A stretch of 44,986 nt of DNA from DAIOHQ01 sp036744635. GTDB taxonomy: Bacteria; Planctomycetota; Phycisphaerae; Tepidisphaerales; Tepidisphaeraceae. The position numbers were made by a program, and so were the translations under genes. The stretch's first letter is position 1. The number at the start of each line of letters is the position of its first letter. A model generated the notes under the pieces. It searched no databases. It worked only from the letters and a program-made list of their open reading frames with translations, and was not told where the DNA came from. Of the stretch, positions 1 through 8,449 are shown in pieces. Where the stretch lies: the NCBI GenBank assembly GCA_036744635.1, contig DAIOHQ010000007.1:1-44986 (forward strand), given 5' to 3'.

Positions 1-2
1 CG

Positions 3-1244
3 ACGGGCACGATTCTGGAGGCCGTGGACAACCAGCCGTGGTCGGGGGAGGCCAACGTGCATGTATCCATCGTGAATTGGATGAAGACAACGAACGAGTC
101 ATTACTGCCGAAGCAGCGGCGATTGTGGACGATTGTAGACAAAACCACGACGCGATCAGCCAAGCGTGGGTTTCCAAAAACAAATCGCGCGGCGGAGCCA
201 ATCGAACAACTGGTAAGGGAGATTCCCGCGAGCCTCTCGTTGGGAGTCGATTACAGCGCGCGGGTGCCGTTGGAGTGCAACCGCGACCCGCAACGCACGT
301 TTCAAGGAAAGGTCCTCGGCTACGAAGGCTTCCTCCTCTCGCGCGAGGAACGCGATCGTCTGTATCGGGACTCGGCAGACGTGATCTATCCGATCGTGAC
401 GGGCCGGGAGTTACTTGATGAATTCCGCATCAAACGCTGGGTTATTGATTTCCGCAACATGCCGCTAATTGAGGCACAGAAGCGGCGTTCCGCTTTCGAG
501 CACTGCCGTGCATGCGTGCTACCGGACGTTGAGCAAAAGGTTCGGGAAGCTGAAGGAGTCGGCAGCGACATGTTGGAGGCGCGCAGAGAGCACCTGCAGC
601 GTTGGTGGCAGTTTTGGAACCGGCGCGACGAACTGAACGCGTTTCTGGACAAACACGCACGCTACATTGCGTGCTCGCGCGTGACGCGGCGTCCGATCTT
701 CGTCTTCATTTCAACGGCGGTATGTCCTAGTGACGCACTGCAAGTATTTGGCTTCGATGACGACTATTCGTTCGGCATTTTACAGTCCGTTGTGCATTTC
801 GAGTGGTTCAAGACATCTTCCCGGCTCAAGGTTGAAGCGGACCTCCGTTACTCATCTCGCGCGATATTCGACACGTTTCCTTGGCCTCAGTCGCCATCCC
901 GCGAGACAGTTCTTGCGATTGCCGAACGTGGCCGAAAGCTCGACGAGGTGCGCAGGTTCGCGCTTAGGGAGAACGGATGTGGGCTACGTGAACTTTATAG
1001 ATCCCTCGAAGTTCCGGGCGAACATCCCCTCAAAGAGGCTCATCGCGAATTGGACGAGGCTGTTTTTTCTGCATACGACAAGATACATGAAGGAACAGTA
1101 TTGGAACGTCTCCTCGATCTGAATCGAGCCGTTGCCGCACACGAAAAGTCAGGGGAGCCTGTCACGGCGCCGGGTGTCCCAAGCGAGTACACCGACGCGC
1201 CGCTGATTTCCAACCACTGTGTCACCCCATTAGAGCAAATCTAG
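3..1244 (+). CDS. MmeI-like class II methyltransferase/restriction protein, C-terminal part (5' end outside window)
   Basis: The reading frame is open from the first bases, so the gene starts outside the window; the GTG at 24 is only an internal codon. About 413 residues are visible, whereas MmeI-type fusion enzymes (nuclease, helical, methyltransferase, target recognition and C-terminal domains) are usually about 900 aa or longer. Seen here: WSGEANVHVSIVNW, typical of the end of the methyltransferase domain; a middle region typical of target recognition ending in YSFGILQSVVHFEWF and IFDTFPWPQ; and a C-terminal helical part with the motif LYRSLEVPGEHPLKEAH. The N-terminal nuclease and the catalytic NPPY motif are not visible. 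By family knowledge it would methylate adenine and recognise a specific DNA site. The PLD nuclease gene follows after a few bases, and a second copy of this C-terminus lies downstream. Confidence 0.8.
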   Translation, partial: TGTILEAVDNQPWSGEANVHVSIVNWMKTTNESLLPKQRRLWTIVDKTTTRSAKRGFPKTNRAAEPIEQLVREIPASLSLGVDYSARVPLECNRDPQRTFQGKVLGYEGFLLSREERDRLYRDSADVIYPIVTGRELLDEFRIKRWVIDFRNMPLIEAQKRRSAFEHCRACVLPDVEQKVREAEGVGSDMLEARREHLQRWWQFWNRRDELNAFLDKHARYIACSRVTRRPIFVFISTAVCPSDALQVFGFDDDYSFGILQSVVHFEWFKTSSRLKVEADLRYSSRAIFDTFPWPQSPSRETVLAIAERGRKLDEVRRFALRENGCGLRELYRSLEVPGEHPLKEAHRELDEAVFSAYDKIHEGTVLERLLDLNRAVAAHEKSGEPVTAPGVPSEYTDAPLISNHCVTPLEQI

Positions 1245-1253
1245 GAGGATGTG

Positions 1254-2303
1254 ATGAGACTAATCGCTCAGCCAGGTTCAACGACGGTCGCGGCTCTTTC
1301 GGCCGCACTTACACCTACTGTCTCGTCGATTGATATTGCGGTCGCCTATGCAACATTCTCTGGAGTGAAGGAGCTGCTGTACCGGACGCCTCTTGCGGGA
1401 CTTGTTGCTGCAAACAAACGGTTCTTGGTTGGTATTGACTGGTACCGTTCGGAACCGGCAGCATTGGCGACGCTGGCCAGACTTCCAAATAGCGAGCTGC
1501 ACGTTGTGGATGGCGCATACCTCGTTGGGGCGCAGAACTGCCAGCCGCGTCGGACGTTTCATCCGAAAGCTTATCTCGTCAACGACCGAACCCGGACGCT
1601 GCTCGTCGGATCCGCCAACCTTTCCAAAAACGGCTTGCGGAATTCCATTGAGTTGTCGTTGCAAAGCTCCACCGGGAGTGCTCTTGACGCTTTCGACGCT
1701 TGGTTTACAAACGAATGGCGTCGCGCCACTCAGTGGGCACGGATTCAAGCACGATATTCGGAGCAATACATCCCGGCGAAGAAACGCGAATACGTGGTGA
1801 CAGAAGACGATGACGTGCCCGATCCCGCCGTCCTAAACCTCCGGTGGGTGACTTCGGAGCGGCTGCGCATTGTTCGGGCCGCACAGAATTTGTGGGTTGA
1901 CGTTGGCCACCTTCACAACCGAGACCTTCAGGGTCTGCCGGGGACAGACCTGCAGTTCACCCAGATGACGCGAATATTCTTCGGTGCCCCTGCGACGATT
2001 GTCCCCGGCAATTCGCACCTACTAGACGTCGAGCTTTCGATGCGCGGAGCGCGGTCGCAGGCACGTCCAATGGTTTTCAATGACGCGAGCAGCATGGATC
2101 GATTGTCGTTGCCGGTCCCTGGACAAGCGGGTTGGCCCGCCCGGTACGATGATGAGACCCTGCTCTTTACCAAGTCTGCAACTGGTTCGTTCACAGTTAC
2201 CATGGCGGGTCCGGGGGAACGCGCCACGTGGCGACGACAAAGCCAATCAACCGGTTTAGTGATTCCGATGGCCCGGAATCGTCGTGAATGGGGCGTTTTC
2301 TGA
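1254..2303 (+). CDS. Phospholipase D-like nuclease, probable restriction endonuclease
   Basis: About 349 aa. The N-terminal half carries one PLD-type catalytic motif, FHPKAYLV followed by GSANLSKNG, at roughly residues 105-130. This is the single-HKD arrangement of PLD nucleases such as BfiI/NgoFVII, which work as dimers. The C-terminal half (about 190-349) is beta-rich and could be a DNA-binding domain, but I cannot assign a family. The start is ATG 1254, because AGGAGG at 1243-1248 is spaced correctly for it; GTG 1251 is too close. The Shine-Dalgarno overlaps the stop region of the upstream methyltransferase gene, so the two are probably cotranslated. I infer a restriction role from that pairing. 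DISARM DrmC is also a PLD protein, but no other DISARM gene is visible. Confidence 0.7.
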   Translation: MRLIAQPGSTTVAALSAALTPTVSSIDIAVAYATFSGVKELLYRTPLAGLVAANKRFLVGIDWYRSEPAALATLARLPNSELHVVDGAYLVGAQNCQPRRTFHPKAYLVNDRTRTLLVGSANLSKNGLRNSIELSLQSSTGSALDAFDAWFTNEWRRATQWARIQARYSEQYIPAKKREYVVTEDDDVPDPAVLNLRWVTSERLRIVRAAQNLWVDVGHLHNRDLQGLPGTDLQFTQMTRIFFGAPATIVPGNSHLLDVELSMRGARSQARPMVFNDASSMDRLSLPVPGQAGWPARYDDETLLFTKSATGSFTVTMAGPGERATWRRQSQSTGLVIPMARNRREWGVF

Positions 2304-2309
2304 CTCGGA

Positions 2310-2666
2310 GTGAAACTGCGTTCCGCTATTAGGTTTTGTAGCGCACAGGTGGCCTCCGCGGCGGTGGCAGTGCGGCGGATTCGCTCCGCAGCGCTGGAGC
2401 ACCTGAGCGGCGGCCTGCGCGGCCTGTACCGCACGCTGGAACTTCCCGGCAAGAACCCCCTCAAGGATGCCCACGCCGCCCTGGACGCAGCCGTGCTGAG
2501 CGCCTACGGCTTTGACGCCAGGGCCGATCTGCTCGCCCAGCTTCTGGAACTCAATCAAAAAGTATTCGTCCGGGAAGCTCAGGGTCTTGAAGTAACTGCC
2601 CCGGGCGTACCGGCGAGCTATGGGGAGGCCAAAGGGCTGGTGAGCGAGAATTGTATTCGGCCGTGA
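2310..2666 (+). pseudogene. Decapitated remnant of a second MmeI-like gene (C-terminal domain only)
   Basis: From about codon 20 the translation is a clean MmeI-family C-terminus: GLRGLYRTLELPGKNPLKDA, then a helical segment, then VTAPGVPASYGEAKGLVSEN. It is parallel to the last 90 or so residues of the gene at 3-1244 (LYRSLEVPGEHPLKEAH, VTAPGVPSEYTDAPLISNH) but clearly diverged, so it is a paralog and not a sequencing duplicate. The methyltransferase and recognition domains are absent. I infer that an older MmeI-like gene was overwritten from its 5' side by the incoming methyltransferase-PLD pair, leaving only its tail. It is unlikely to work alone. Confidence 0.75.
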
Positions 2667-2690
2667 TTCCACATCGCAGCTTGGCATGGG

Positions 2691-2790
2691 NNNNNNNNNN
2701 NNNNNNNNNNNNNNNNNNNNNNNNNNNNNNNNNNNNNNNNNNNNNNNNNNNNNNNNNNNNNNNNNNNNNNNNNNNNNNNNNNNNNNNNNN
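2691..2790. other. Assembly gap (100 N)
   Basis: One hundred Ns. The bases on either side (GGCATGGG before, TTCAGGAAAACCCATGC after) are the two halves of a hairpin that is intact at 2996-3019, so assembly broke inside a repeat. The true gap length is unknown. Genes such as the permease partner of the ABC ATPase could be missing here. Confidence 0.95.
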
Positions 2791-3138
2791 TTCAGGAAAA
2801 CCCATGCTACGAGGAGGGGACACGGGCGAGGACGCCCGTGCTACGCAGCAAGATGCGGGCGGTCGCGGTGGTACGGGGAAGAGCGCTGCGCTTCTTGGGC
2901 ATGGGCTGGTAGCCACATGCCACGATAGGACGCCTACGGGGAGGGCCGCGATCCCCCGTGCCGGTGGGCAGCGGTTTTCCCTTCCTCGCGACTGGGCATG
3001 GGTTCAGGAAAACCCATGCTACGAGGAGGGGACACGGGCGAGGACGCCCGTGCTACGGAGCAAGATGCGGGTGGTCGCGGTGGTACGGGGAAGAGCGCTG
3101 CGCTTCTTGGGCATGGGCTGGTCGGCACATGGCACGAT
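2791..3138. repeat. Two direct copies of a ~136-bp unit containing hairpins
   Basis: Bases 2791-2926 and 3003-3138 are nearly identical (offset 212) and differ at only a few positions. Each copy contains the GCATGGG...CCCATGC hairpin (complete at 2996-3019) and a CACGGGCG...CGCCCGTG hairpin followed by CTACG (2821-2845 and 3033-3057). The copies are separated by about 76 bp. An open frame runs through them into the ABC ATPase gene, but I regard it as non-coding. Confidence 0.85.
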
Positions 3139-3268
3139 GAAGGTTCTTGAGCCAGATCCGACGCGGGCGAGCGCGCCACGGCCGATCCGCGGGTGGCGCG
3201 GGGTTGGCTTTCGCAATTTAGGGTTGTGGCTTATGCTTCGGCGCCGTCCCCATTGGCGGAAAAAGATC

Positions 3269-4780
3269 ATGCATGCGCTGGAAAGTTCATCTTCTGTGCC
3301 GTCCGTTCCCGCTGGTGGCTCTGTCGCGGGGGGTTCGGAGCCTGTGATCGCGGTGCGGGATCTGGGGCGGATGTATCATTTGTTTAATCGGCCGCAGGAT
3401 CGGCTGAAACAGGCGTTTTTATGGGGGCGCAAGCAGTTGTACCGGGAGTTCTGGGCGCTGCGGAATGTGTCGTTTGAGCTGGGGCGGGGGCAGACGTTGG
3501 GGATCGTTGGCCGCAATGGGTCGGGGAAAAGCACGCTATTACAAATATTGGCCGGGGTGCTGCAGCCGACCACCGGCGAAGTGAAGGTGAACGGGCGGGT
3601 GGCAGCGCTGTTGGAATTGGGGAGCGGGTTTAACGTCGAGTATAGCGGGCGGGAGAACGTGTTTTTGAACGGGGCGATCCTGGGGGTGCCGCGGGCGCAG
3701 ATGGCCGAGCGGTTTGAGGAGATCGAGCGCTTCGCGGAGATCGGGGAGTTCATCGATCAGCCGGTGAAGACGTATTCCAGCGGCATGTTCGTGCGGCTGG
3801 CGTTCGCGGTGACGACATGCGTGGACGCGGATGTGCTGCTGATTGACGAGGCGCTGGCGGTGGGGGATGTGTTCTTCCGGCAGAAGTGCTACGCCCGGCT
3901 GGAGATGCTGCGCGAACGGGGGGTGTCGATCGTGCTGGTATCGCACGCGATGACGGATGTGGAGCAGTTCTGCCGCGATGGGTTGCTGCTGCACCATGGG
4001 AACGTGATGTACCAGGGGAGCAGCAAGGAGGCGGTGCGGCGCTATTATTTGGTGGAGCAGGAGGAGCGAGCAGTCGGCAGTGGGGGAGGAGCGGTCTCCA
4101 GTCTCCAGTCTCCGGTCGCCAGTGGAGAGGCGGCAATTGGAAGTCAGCCATCGGCGGCGAATGATGGTCTTACTGCCGACCGGGTGCCCGCTTGCGGGCG
4201 GCTGCCGACTGCTGACTCAGATGATGTTGGCTGGCCGGCGGCATCGGAGCTGCTGGATATCTCCCAGCTTTCGCAGGTTTCCAACGGCTGGGCGCGCTGC
4301 ACGGCATCGGCGATAACCAATGTGGCGGGGAAGGCGGCGCGGGTGTTCGAGCAGGGGGAGACGGCGGTGTTTTTCCACGAGTTTGAGCTGCTGCGCGACA
4401 TCGAGGTGCCGGTGGCGGGAATTACCATCACCAGCGACCAGGGGATCTGCGTCCACGGCAGGAACACGCTGCAGCTCGACACCGGCGTGCCGCTGCGGGC
4501 GGCGGCCGGGGCGAAGCTGCGCTTTCGGCAGGAGGTGAAGCTGGAGATCGCGGTGCGGGAGTACACGTTCGAGGCGGGGCTGGCGGCGATTGGGCGGGGG
4601 GATTATGAGCGGAGATCGATGCTGCCGCACGAGGAACTGGAAGGAAGGGTGCTGCGACTCTGCCATTTACCGGTGGTTGCGCATTTCGCGGTGATTTTTC
4701 GCCGCGAGGGAAAGCCGATACAGTTGCTGCACCATGGCGCGGCCAACTTGCCGGGAAGCTGCCGGGTGGCGGTGGTGTGA
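3269..4780 (+). CDS. Wzt-like ABC transporter ATPase for surface polysaccharide export
   Basis: 503 aa from ATG 3269; the frame is open further upstream but only through repeat DNA. Domains: ABC ATPase at about residues 25-265, with Walker A GRNGSGKST (81-89), signature TYSSGM (169-174), Walker B VLLIDEAL (190-197) and the switch histidine in VSHAM (H227). A low-complexity linker of about 55 residues follows (268-322), then a Wzt-type beta-sandwich C-terminal domain (about 325-503) that in this family binds the polysaccharide to be exported. It should energise export of undecaprenyl-linked glycan at the inner membrane together with a Wzm-type permease, which is not in the window and may lie in the gap. 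The linker DNA (about 4074-4225) is full of short repeats such as CTCCAGT and GTCGGCAGT, as if intergenic repeat sequence had been tolerated there. Glycosyltransferase genes follow downstream. Confidence 0.88.
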   Translation: MHALESSSSVPSVPAGGSVAGGSEPVIAVRDLGRMYHLFNRPQDRLKQAFLWGRKQLYREFWALRNVSFELGRGQTLGIVGRNGSGKSTLLQILAGVLQPTTGEVKVNGRVAALLELGSGFNVEYSGRENVFLNGAILGVPRAQMAERFEEIERFAEIGEFIDQPVKTYSSGMFVRLAFAVTTCVDADVLLIDEALAVGDVFFRQKCYARLEMLRERGVSIVLVSHAMTDVEQFCRDGLLLHHGNVMYQGSSKEAVRRYYLVEQEERAVGSGGGAVSSLQSPVASGEAAIGSQPSAANDGLTADRVPACGRLPTADSDDVGWPAASELLDISQLSQVSNGWARCTASAITNVAGKAARVFEQGETAVFFHEFELLRDIEVPVAGITITSDQGICVHGRNTLQLDTGVPLRAAAGAKLRFRQEVKLEIAVREYTFEAGLAAIGRGDYERRSMLPHEELEGRVLRLCHLPVVAHFAVIFRREGKPIQLLHHGAANLPGSCRVAVV

Positions 4781-5268
4781 GATTTGGTGGGGTTTGCGGT
4801 AGGATGGGGGGGAGATTCACCGCGGAGACGGTCCTGCGGACGGCAACACGGAAGAGGACGCAGAGAAGAGCAGGGAACCTGTGATGGAGACAGTCGACGT
4901 TTATGGGCAGCCAGGCCGCAGCGCATCTTGCGCCAAGGCAGACAAGAATGTCTGCCCCACCAATCTTGTAGGGTGGGCGTACTCGCCCACCGTTGCGGCG
5001 GAGGTGGGCGTAGCATTCAAAGCGCCACCGTTGGTGAAATCGATTTCGTATTGCGAGCGGTTGTTGGTCTGATGGTCGACCCATGCGCCCAGGTTCAGAT
5101 CGCCCGGCCCGAGGTTTCTGGAAAGACGCAGCNNNNNNNNNNCCCTACAGTAGGCCATGGCAGACAGGAATGTCTGCCGCACCAGATTGGATGCGCCGGC
5201 AGATCATGTGGGCATGGCAGACAGGAATGTCTGCCCCACCAGATCCAGCGGGCGGACGGGGGGATGTT
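4781..5268. repeat. Gene-poor 488-bp stretch with hairpin repeats and a 10-N gap
   Basis: No complete gene. It holds three copies of the palindrome GGCAGACAGGAATGTCTGCC or its AAG variant at 4937-4956, 5159-5178 and 5216-5235, each followed by CCACCA or CACCAG. A different hairpin, GGTGGGCG TACT CGCCCACC, lies at about 4972-4991. Ten Ns sit at 5133-5142. On the minus strand, about 5132-5015 reads as a protein-like fragment (for example LGPGDLNLGAWVDHQTNNRS) that runs into repeat sequence. It may be the eroded end of a gene broken by the gap, but this is weak. Confidence 0.7.
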
Positions 5269-8200
5269 GTGAATCCGAATGTGTGCTGGTGCGGAAATGC
5301 CGAATTGCAGGAGTGGTCGGCGGAGTACCGTTTGTGCCCGGCCTGCCAGACGCTGATCAGCAAGGTCACGCCGGCGCAGGATGACCCGCACGTCAAGAAT
5401 GATGAGGCCGACTTCTACGGCAAGGAATACTGGTTCAAGCACCAGGAGCAGGACCTGGGGTTTTCCAACATCCAGACGCGGGCGCGGACGGATCTGTCGG
5501 AGCGCTGCCTGCACTGGCTGAAGACGGTGCTGAAGTACAAGCTGCCGCCGGCGGAGGTGCTGGAGTTGGGGGGCGCCCACGGGGGCTTCGTGGCCATGCT
5601 GCAGCGGGCGGGATTTGCTACCCGGGGGCTGGAGTTGAGCCCGTGGGTGGTACAGTACGCAAAGGAGACGTTTGGCATCGAGATGTTGCTCGGCCCGATC
5701 GAGGATCAGCCGATCGCCGCAGGGTCGCTGGATGTGATTGCGATGATGGACGTGATGGAGCACCTGCCCGATCCGGTGGGGACGATGCGGCGGTGTCTGG
5801 AGTTGTTGAAGGATGACGGCGTGCTGGTGATTCAGACGCCGGGATATCGCGAGGGGCGGGCGTATGCGCAGATCATCGCGGAGAAGGATCGGTTCCAGGA
5901 GCAGTTGAAGTCGATTCAGCATTTGTATCTGTTCAGCCGGTCGAGTGCGCGGGAGCTGTTTCGGCGGCTGGGGGCGGAGCATGTCGCCGATGAGCCGGCG
6001 ATGTTTTATCACTACGACATGTTTTTGATCGTGGGGAAGCGGCCATTGGTGACGCATGCGCCCCAGGAGGTCGAGGCGGCACTGCAAAGGTCGCCGGATG
6101 CCCGATTTATGCAGGCGCTGCTGGATGCCGGGGAGCAGATCAATGCGCTGCAGGGACGATTGACGGAATCGGAGCAGGATCGGGAAAACCGGCTGGCCAG
6201 CATCGCGCAGTTGCAGCAATGGCTGCAGGAATCGGAGACCGACCGGGCCAATCGGCTGGCGGTGATCGAGCAGCAGGGGAGGCAGGCGGAAGTTGTCGAC
6301 GGCCAATTGAGGGAATTGGCTGCGCAAGCGGCGGGGCTGCGTGGCGAGTTGGATGCGCTGCGGGGGCTGAGGCTGCAACTGGCGGATGCCCTGAAGCAGC
6401 GGGGGAGTCTGCAGGCGCAGTTGGAGGAACGCGAGAAGATGCGCGCCCTCGAAGCGGAGAAGTCGGCGGAGTTGGCAGAGGAACTGAAACAAGCCGGCGC
6501 AAAAGAAGCTGGGCTGCGGCAGCGGTTTGAAGAGGCGAGCGCGTCGGCGGAGCAGCTTCGCGGCGATAATGCCCAGTTGAACAAGGTTGCGCTGCGGCAG
6601 AATCGCGATTTGGCGCTGCTGAACACGCGGATGGCGGCGGCGCAGACCGCGGCCAACGCGGTGCGGCATTCGCCGATGTACAAGGTGTTCCGCAAGCTGG
6701 GGCGGTGGAACTGGCTGGAGCCGGTGTTCGAGACGGCGTTTCCCAATGGCAACGGGAGCGTGGCCAAAGCCCTGCCGAAAAAGAAGACGGTGGTGGCGGT
6801 GGACATGACGCCGGTGCTTCCCGGCGGCGACAACGGCGGGGCCAAGCTGGTGGCCATCGGGGCCATCCGGCAGCTTGCCAGGCTGGTGCCGGACTGGGAT
6901 TTCATTTTACTGACCAGCGGAAAGAGCCATGACGAGCTGGAATATCTGGATGCGGCCAACGTGCGGCGGGTGTGCGTCATCCACCAGGGGGATCGGGCAC
7001 AGGCCAAGCCGAAGTTCACCGAGCGCTGGAAGCTGAAGGTGGGGCAGAAGCTGGTGAAGGTGCTGCCGCCGCCGATCTTTGACAGGCTGCGGCGGATCGA
7101 CGCATCCATGCAGTACACGCTGAAGCGCACCACGCTGATGCGCGAGATCGGGGCGGATTTGCTGTTCAGCGTGTTCACGGCGCCGAATTTCTACGATCCG
7201 CCGGTGCCGGTGGTGTCGGTGGTGTATGACCTGCAATACCTGTATTACCCGCAGTTTTTCCCGGCCAACGAGCTGTATTACCGCGACAAGCATTTCCGCG
7301 AGGCGGTGCGGGTGGCGGGGAAGGTGTGCTGCATTTCCGACTTCGTGCGCGGGACCGTGCTGGAGAACACCGGGCTGCCGCCGGAGCGGGTGAAGACGGT
7401 GCACATTCGCCTGTACAAGCGCATCGCCCACCCGACGCCGCAGCGGCTGGAAGAGGAGATGAAGAAGCGGGGGCTGAAAGCGGGACGGTATTTGTTTTTC
7501 CCGGCGAACTTCTGGCCGCACAAAAATCATCAGATGCTGCTGACGGCGTACCGGATGTATCGCCAGAAACATCCCGACAGCGATTTGAAGCTGGTGTTTA
7601 CCGGGGCTCCCGATGAGCGGATGAAATTTCTGCGCGACCAGGCGGTGGCGCAGATGGGACTGGCGGATCACGTGCTGTTCTGTGGGTACGTGAAGAACGA
7701 TGAATTCGCGGCCATTCTGCAGGGATGCCGGGCGGTCATTTTCCCTTCGTTGTATGAGGGGTTTGGCATGCCGGTGCTGGAGGCGATGGCGTTTGGCAAG
7801 CCGGTGATGTGCAGCGATGTCACCAGCCTGCCGGAGGTGGCGGGGGAGGCAGCGCTGCAGTTCGATCCGCGCCGGCCGGCGGATATGCTGGCGGCGATGG
7901 AGCGGATCGCCGATGATGACGATCTTGTCGCGGAGATGGTGAAAAAGGGAGAGCGGCGGGTGAAAGAGTGGGGGGATGAGGAGCGGATGGCGCGGGAATA
8001 TCTCGCGGTCTTCCGCGAGGTGATCGGCTCGCGCGGGCCGTTCACCAACACCGTGCAGGGACTGTGGGCGGACGGATGGACGCAGGATCGTGTGCTGATT
8101 ACCTATGAAGCCGGCGCGGATGACCGGGCGCTGGAGATTGCGCTATTCGCCCCGCCGATGCTGCCGCAGGAGAAGGTAAACGCACGGCTGGCGCAGGACA

Positions 8201-8433
8201 ATGACGGGAAGATCGAAACCTATATCATCGAGCGCGGCCGGGAGATGACGATCCGGCACGCGATGAAGCCCGAAGGCGGATTTATCGAGCTGTACATCGA
8301 GCCGATGTTCGTGCCGGCGGCGGTGATGGCAAGCGATGACCAGCGCTCGATGGGATGCATGTGCCGAGGGATTGCGATTACGTCGCCGGTGGGCAGCGTG
8401 GAACTGATGGGACAAGCGGTCAGCGTGGGATGA
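5269..8433 (+). CDS. Fusion: SAM methyltransferase, coiled coil, GT4 glycosyltransferase
   Basis: 1054 aa from GTG 5269, which precedes a cysteine-rich start (C6, C8, C23, C26; probable zinc site). Class I methyltransferase at about residues 80-250, with motif I VLELGGAHGG (97-106) and the acidic motif IAMMDVMEHLPDP. A long Gln/Glu/Leu-rich coiled coil spans about 290-460. A GT-B glycosyltransferase starts near DMTPVLPGGDNGG (about 512) and carries the donor-site motif SLYEGFGMPVLEAMAFG (about 827). A short tail of unknown role follows. Such fusions are seen in O-antigen and capsule clusters; by analogy the coiled coil may act as a molecular ruler holding the methylating and polymerising domains (compare WbdD/WbdA). 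Substrates cannot be read from sequence. It lies between the ABC ATPase and further glycosyltransferases, with short spacing to the next gene. Confidence 0.85.
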   Translation: MNPNVCWCGNAELQEWSAEYRLCPACQTLISKVTPAQDDPHVKNDEADFYGKEYWFKHQEQDLGFSNIQTRARTDLSERCLHWLKTVLKYKLPPAEVLELGGAHGGFVAMLQRAGFATRGLELSPWVVQYAKETFGIEMLLGPIEDQPIAAGSLDVIAMMDVMEHLPDPVGTMRRCLELLKDDGVLVIQTPGYREGRAYAQIIAEKDRFQEQLKSIQHLYLFSRSSARELFRRLGAEHVADEPAMFYHYDMFLIVGKRPLVTHAPQEVEAALQRSPDARFMQALLDAGEQINALQGRLTESEQDRENRLASIAQLQQWLQESETDRANRLAVIEQQGRQAEVVDGQLRELAAQAAGLRGELDALRGLRLQLADALKQRGSLQAQLEEREKMRALEAEKSAELAEELKQAGAKEAGLRQRFEEASASAEQLRGDNAQLNKVALRQNRDLALLNTRMAAAQTAANAVRHSPMYKVFRKLGRWNWLEPVFETAFPNGNGSVAKALPKKKTVVAVDMTPVLPGGDNGGAKLVAIGAIRQLARLVPDWDFILLTSGKSHDELEYLDAANVRRVCVIHQGDRAQAKPKFTERWKLKVGQKLVKVLPPPIFDRLRRIDASMQYTLKRTTLMREIGADLLFSVFTAPNFYDPPVPVVSVVYDLQYLYYPQFFPANELYYRDKHFREAVRVAGKVCCISDFVRGTVLENTGLPPERVKTVHIRLYKRIAHPTPQRLEEEMKKRGLKAGRYLFFPANFWPHKNHQMLLTAYRMYRQKHPDSDLKLVFTGAPDERMKFLRDQAVAQMGLADHVLFCGYVKNDEFAAILQGCRAVIFPSLYEGFGMPVLEAMAFGKPVMCSDVTSLPEVAGEAALQFDPRRPADMLAAMERIADDDDLVAEMVKKGERRVKEWGDEERMAREYLAVFREVIGSRGPFTNTVQGLWADGWTQDRVLITYEAGADDRALEIALFAPPMLPQEKVNARLAQDNDGKIETYIIERGREMTIRHAMKPEGGFIELYIEPMFVPAAVMASDDQRSMGCMCRGIAITSPVGSVELMGQAVSVG

Positions 8434-8449
8434 ACCGAAGGTATTGAAG

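Noticed and set aside
1..2303. DISARM defence system (methyltransferase plus PLD protein DrmC)
   Set aside because: No DrmA helicase or DrmB is visible; the methyltransferase fits the MmeI type better. The region left of the window could change this.
2651..3268. Upstream extension of the ABC ATPase reading frame
   Set aside because: The open frame runs through an N gap and two repeat copies; the ATG at 3269 directly precedes the conserved protein.
2791..5235. Repeated palindromes as a CRISPR array
   Set aside because: Spacing is irregular, repeats differ in length and family, spacers are not unique sequences of constant size, and no cas gene is present.
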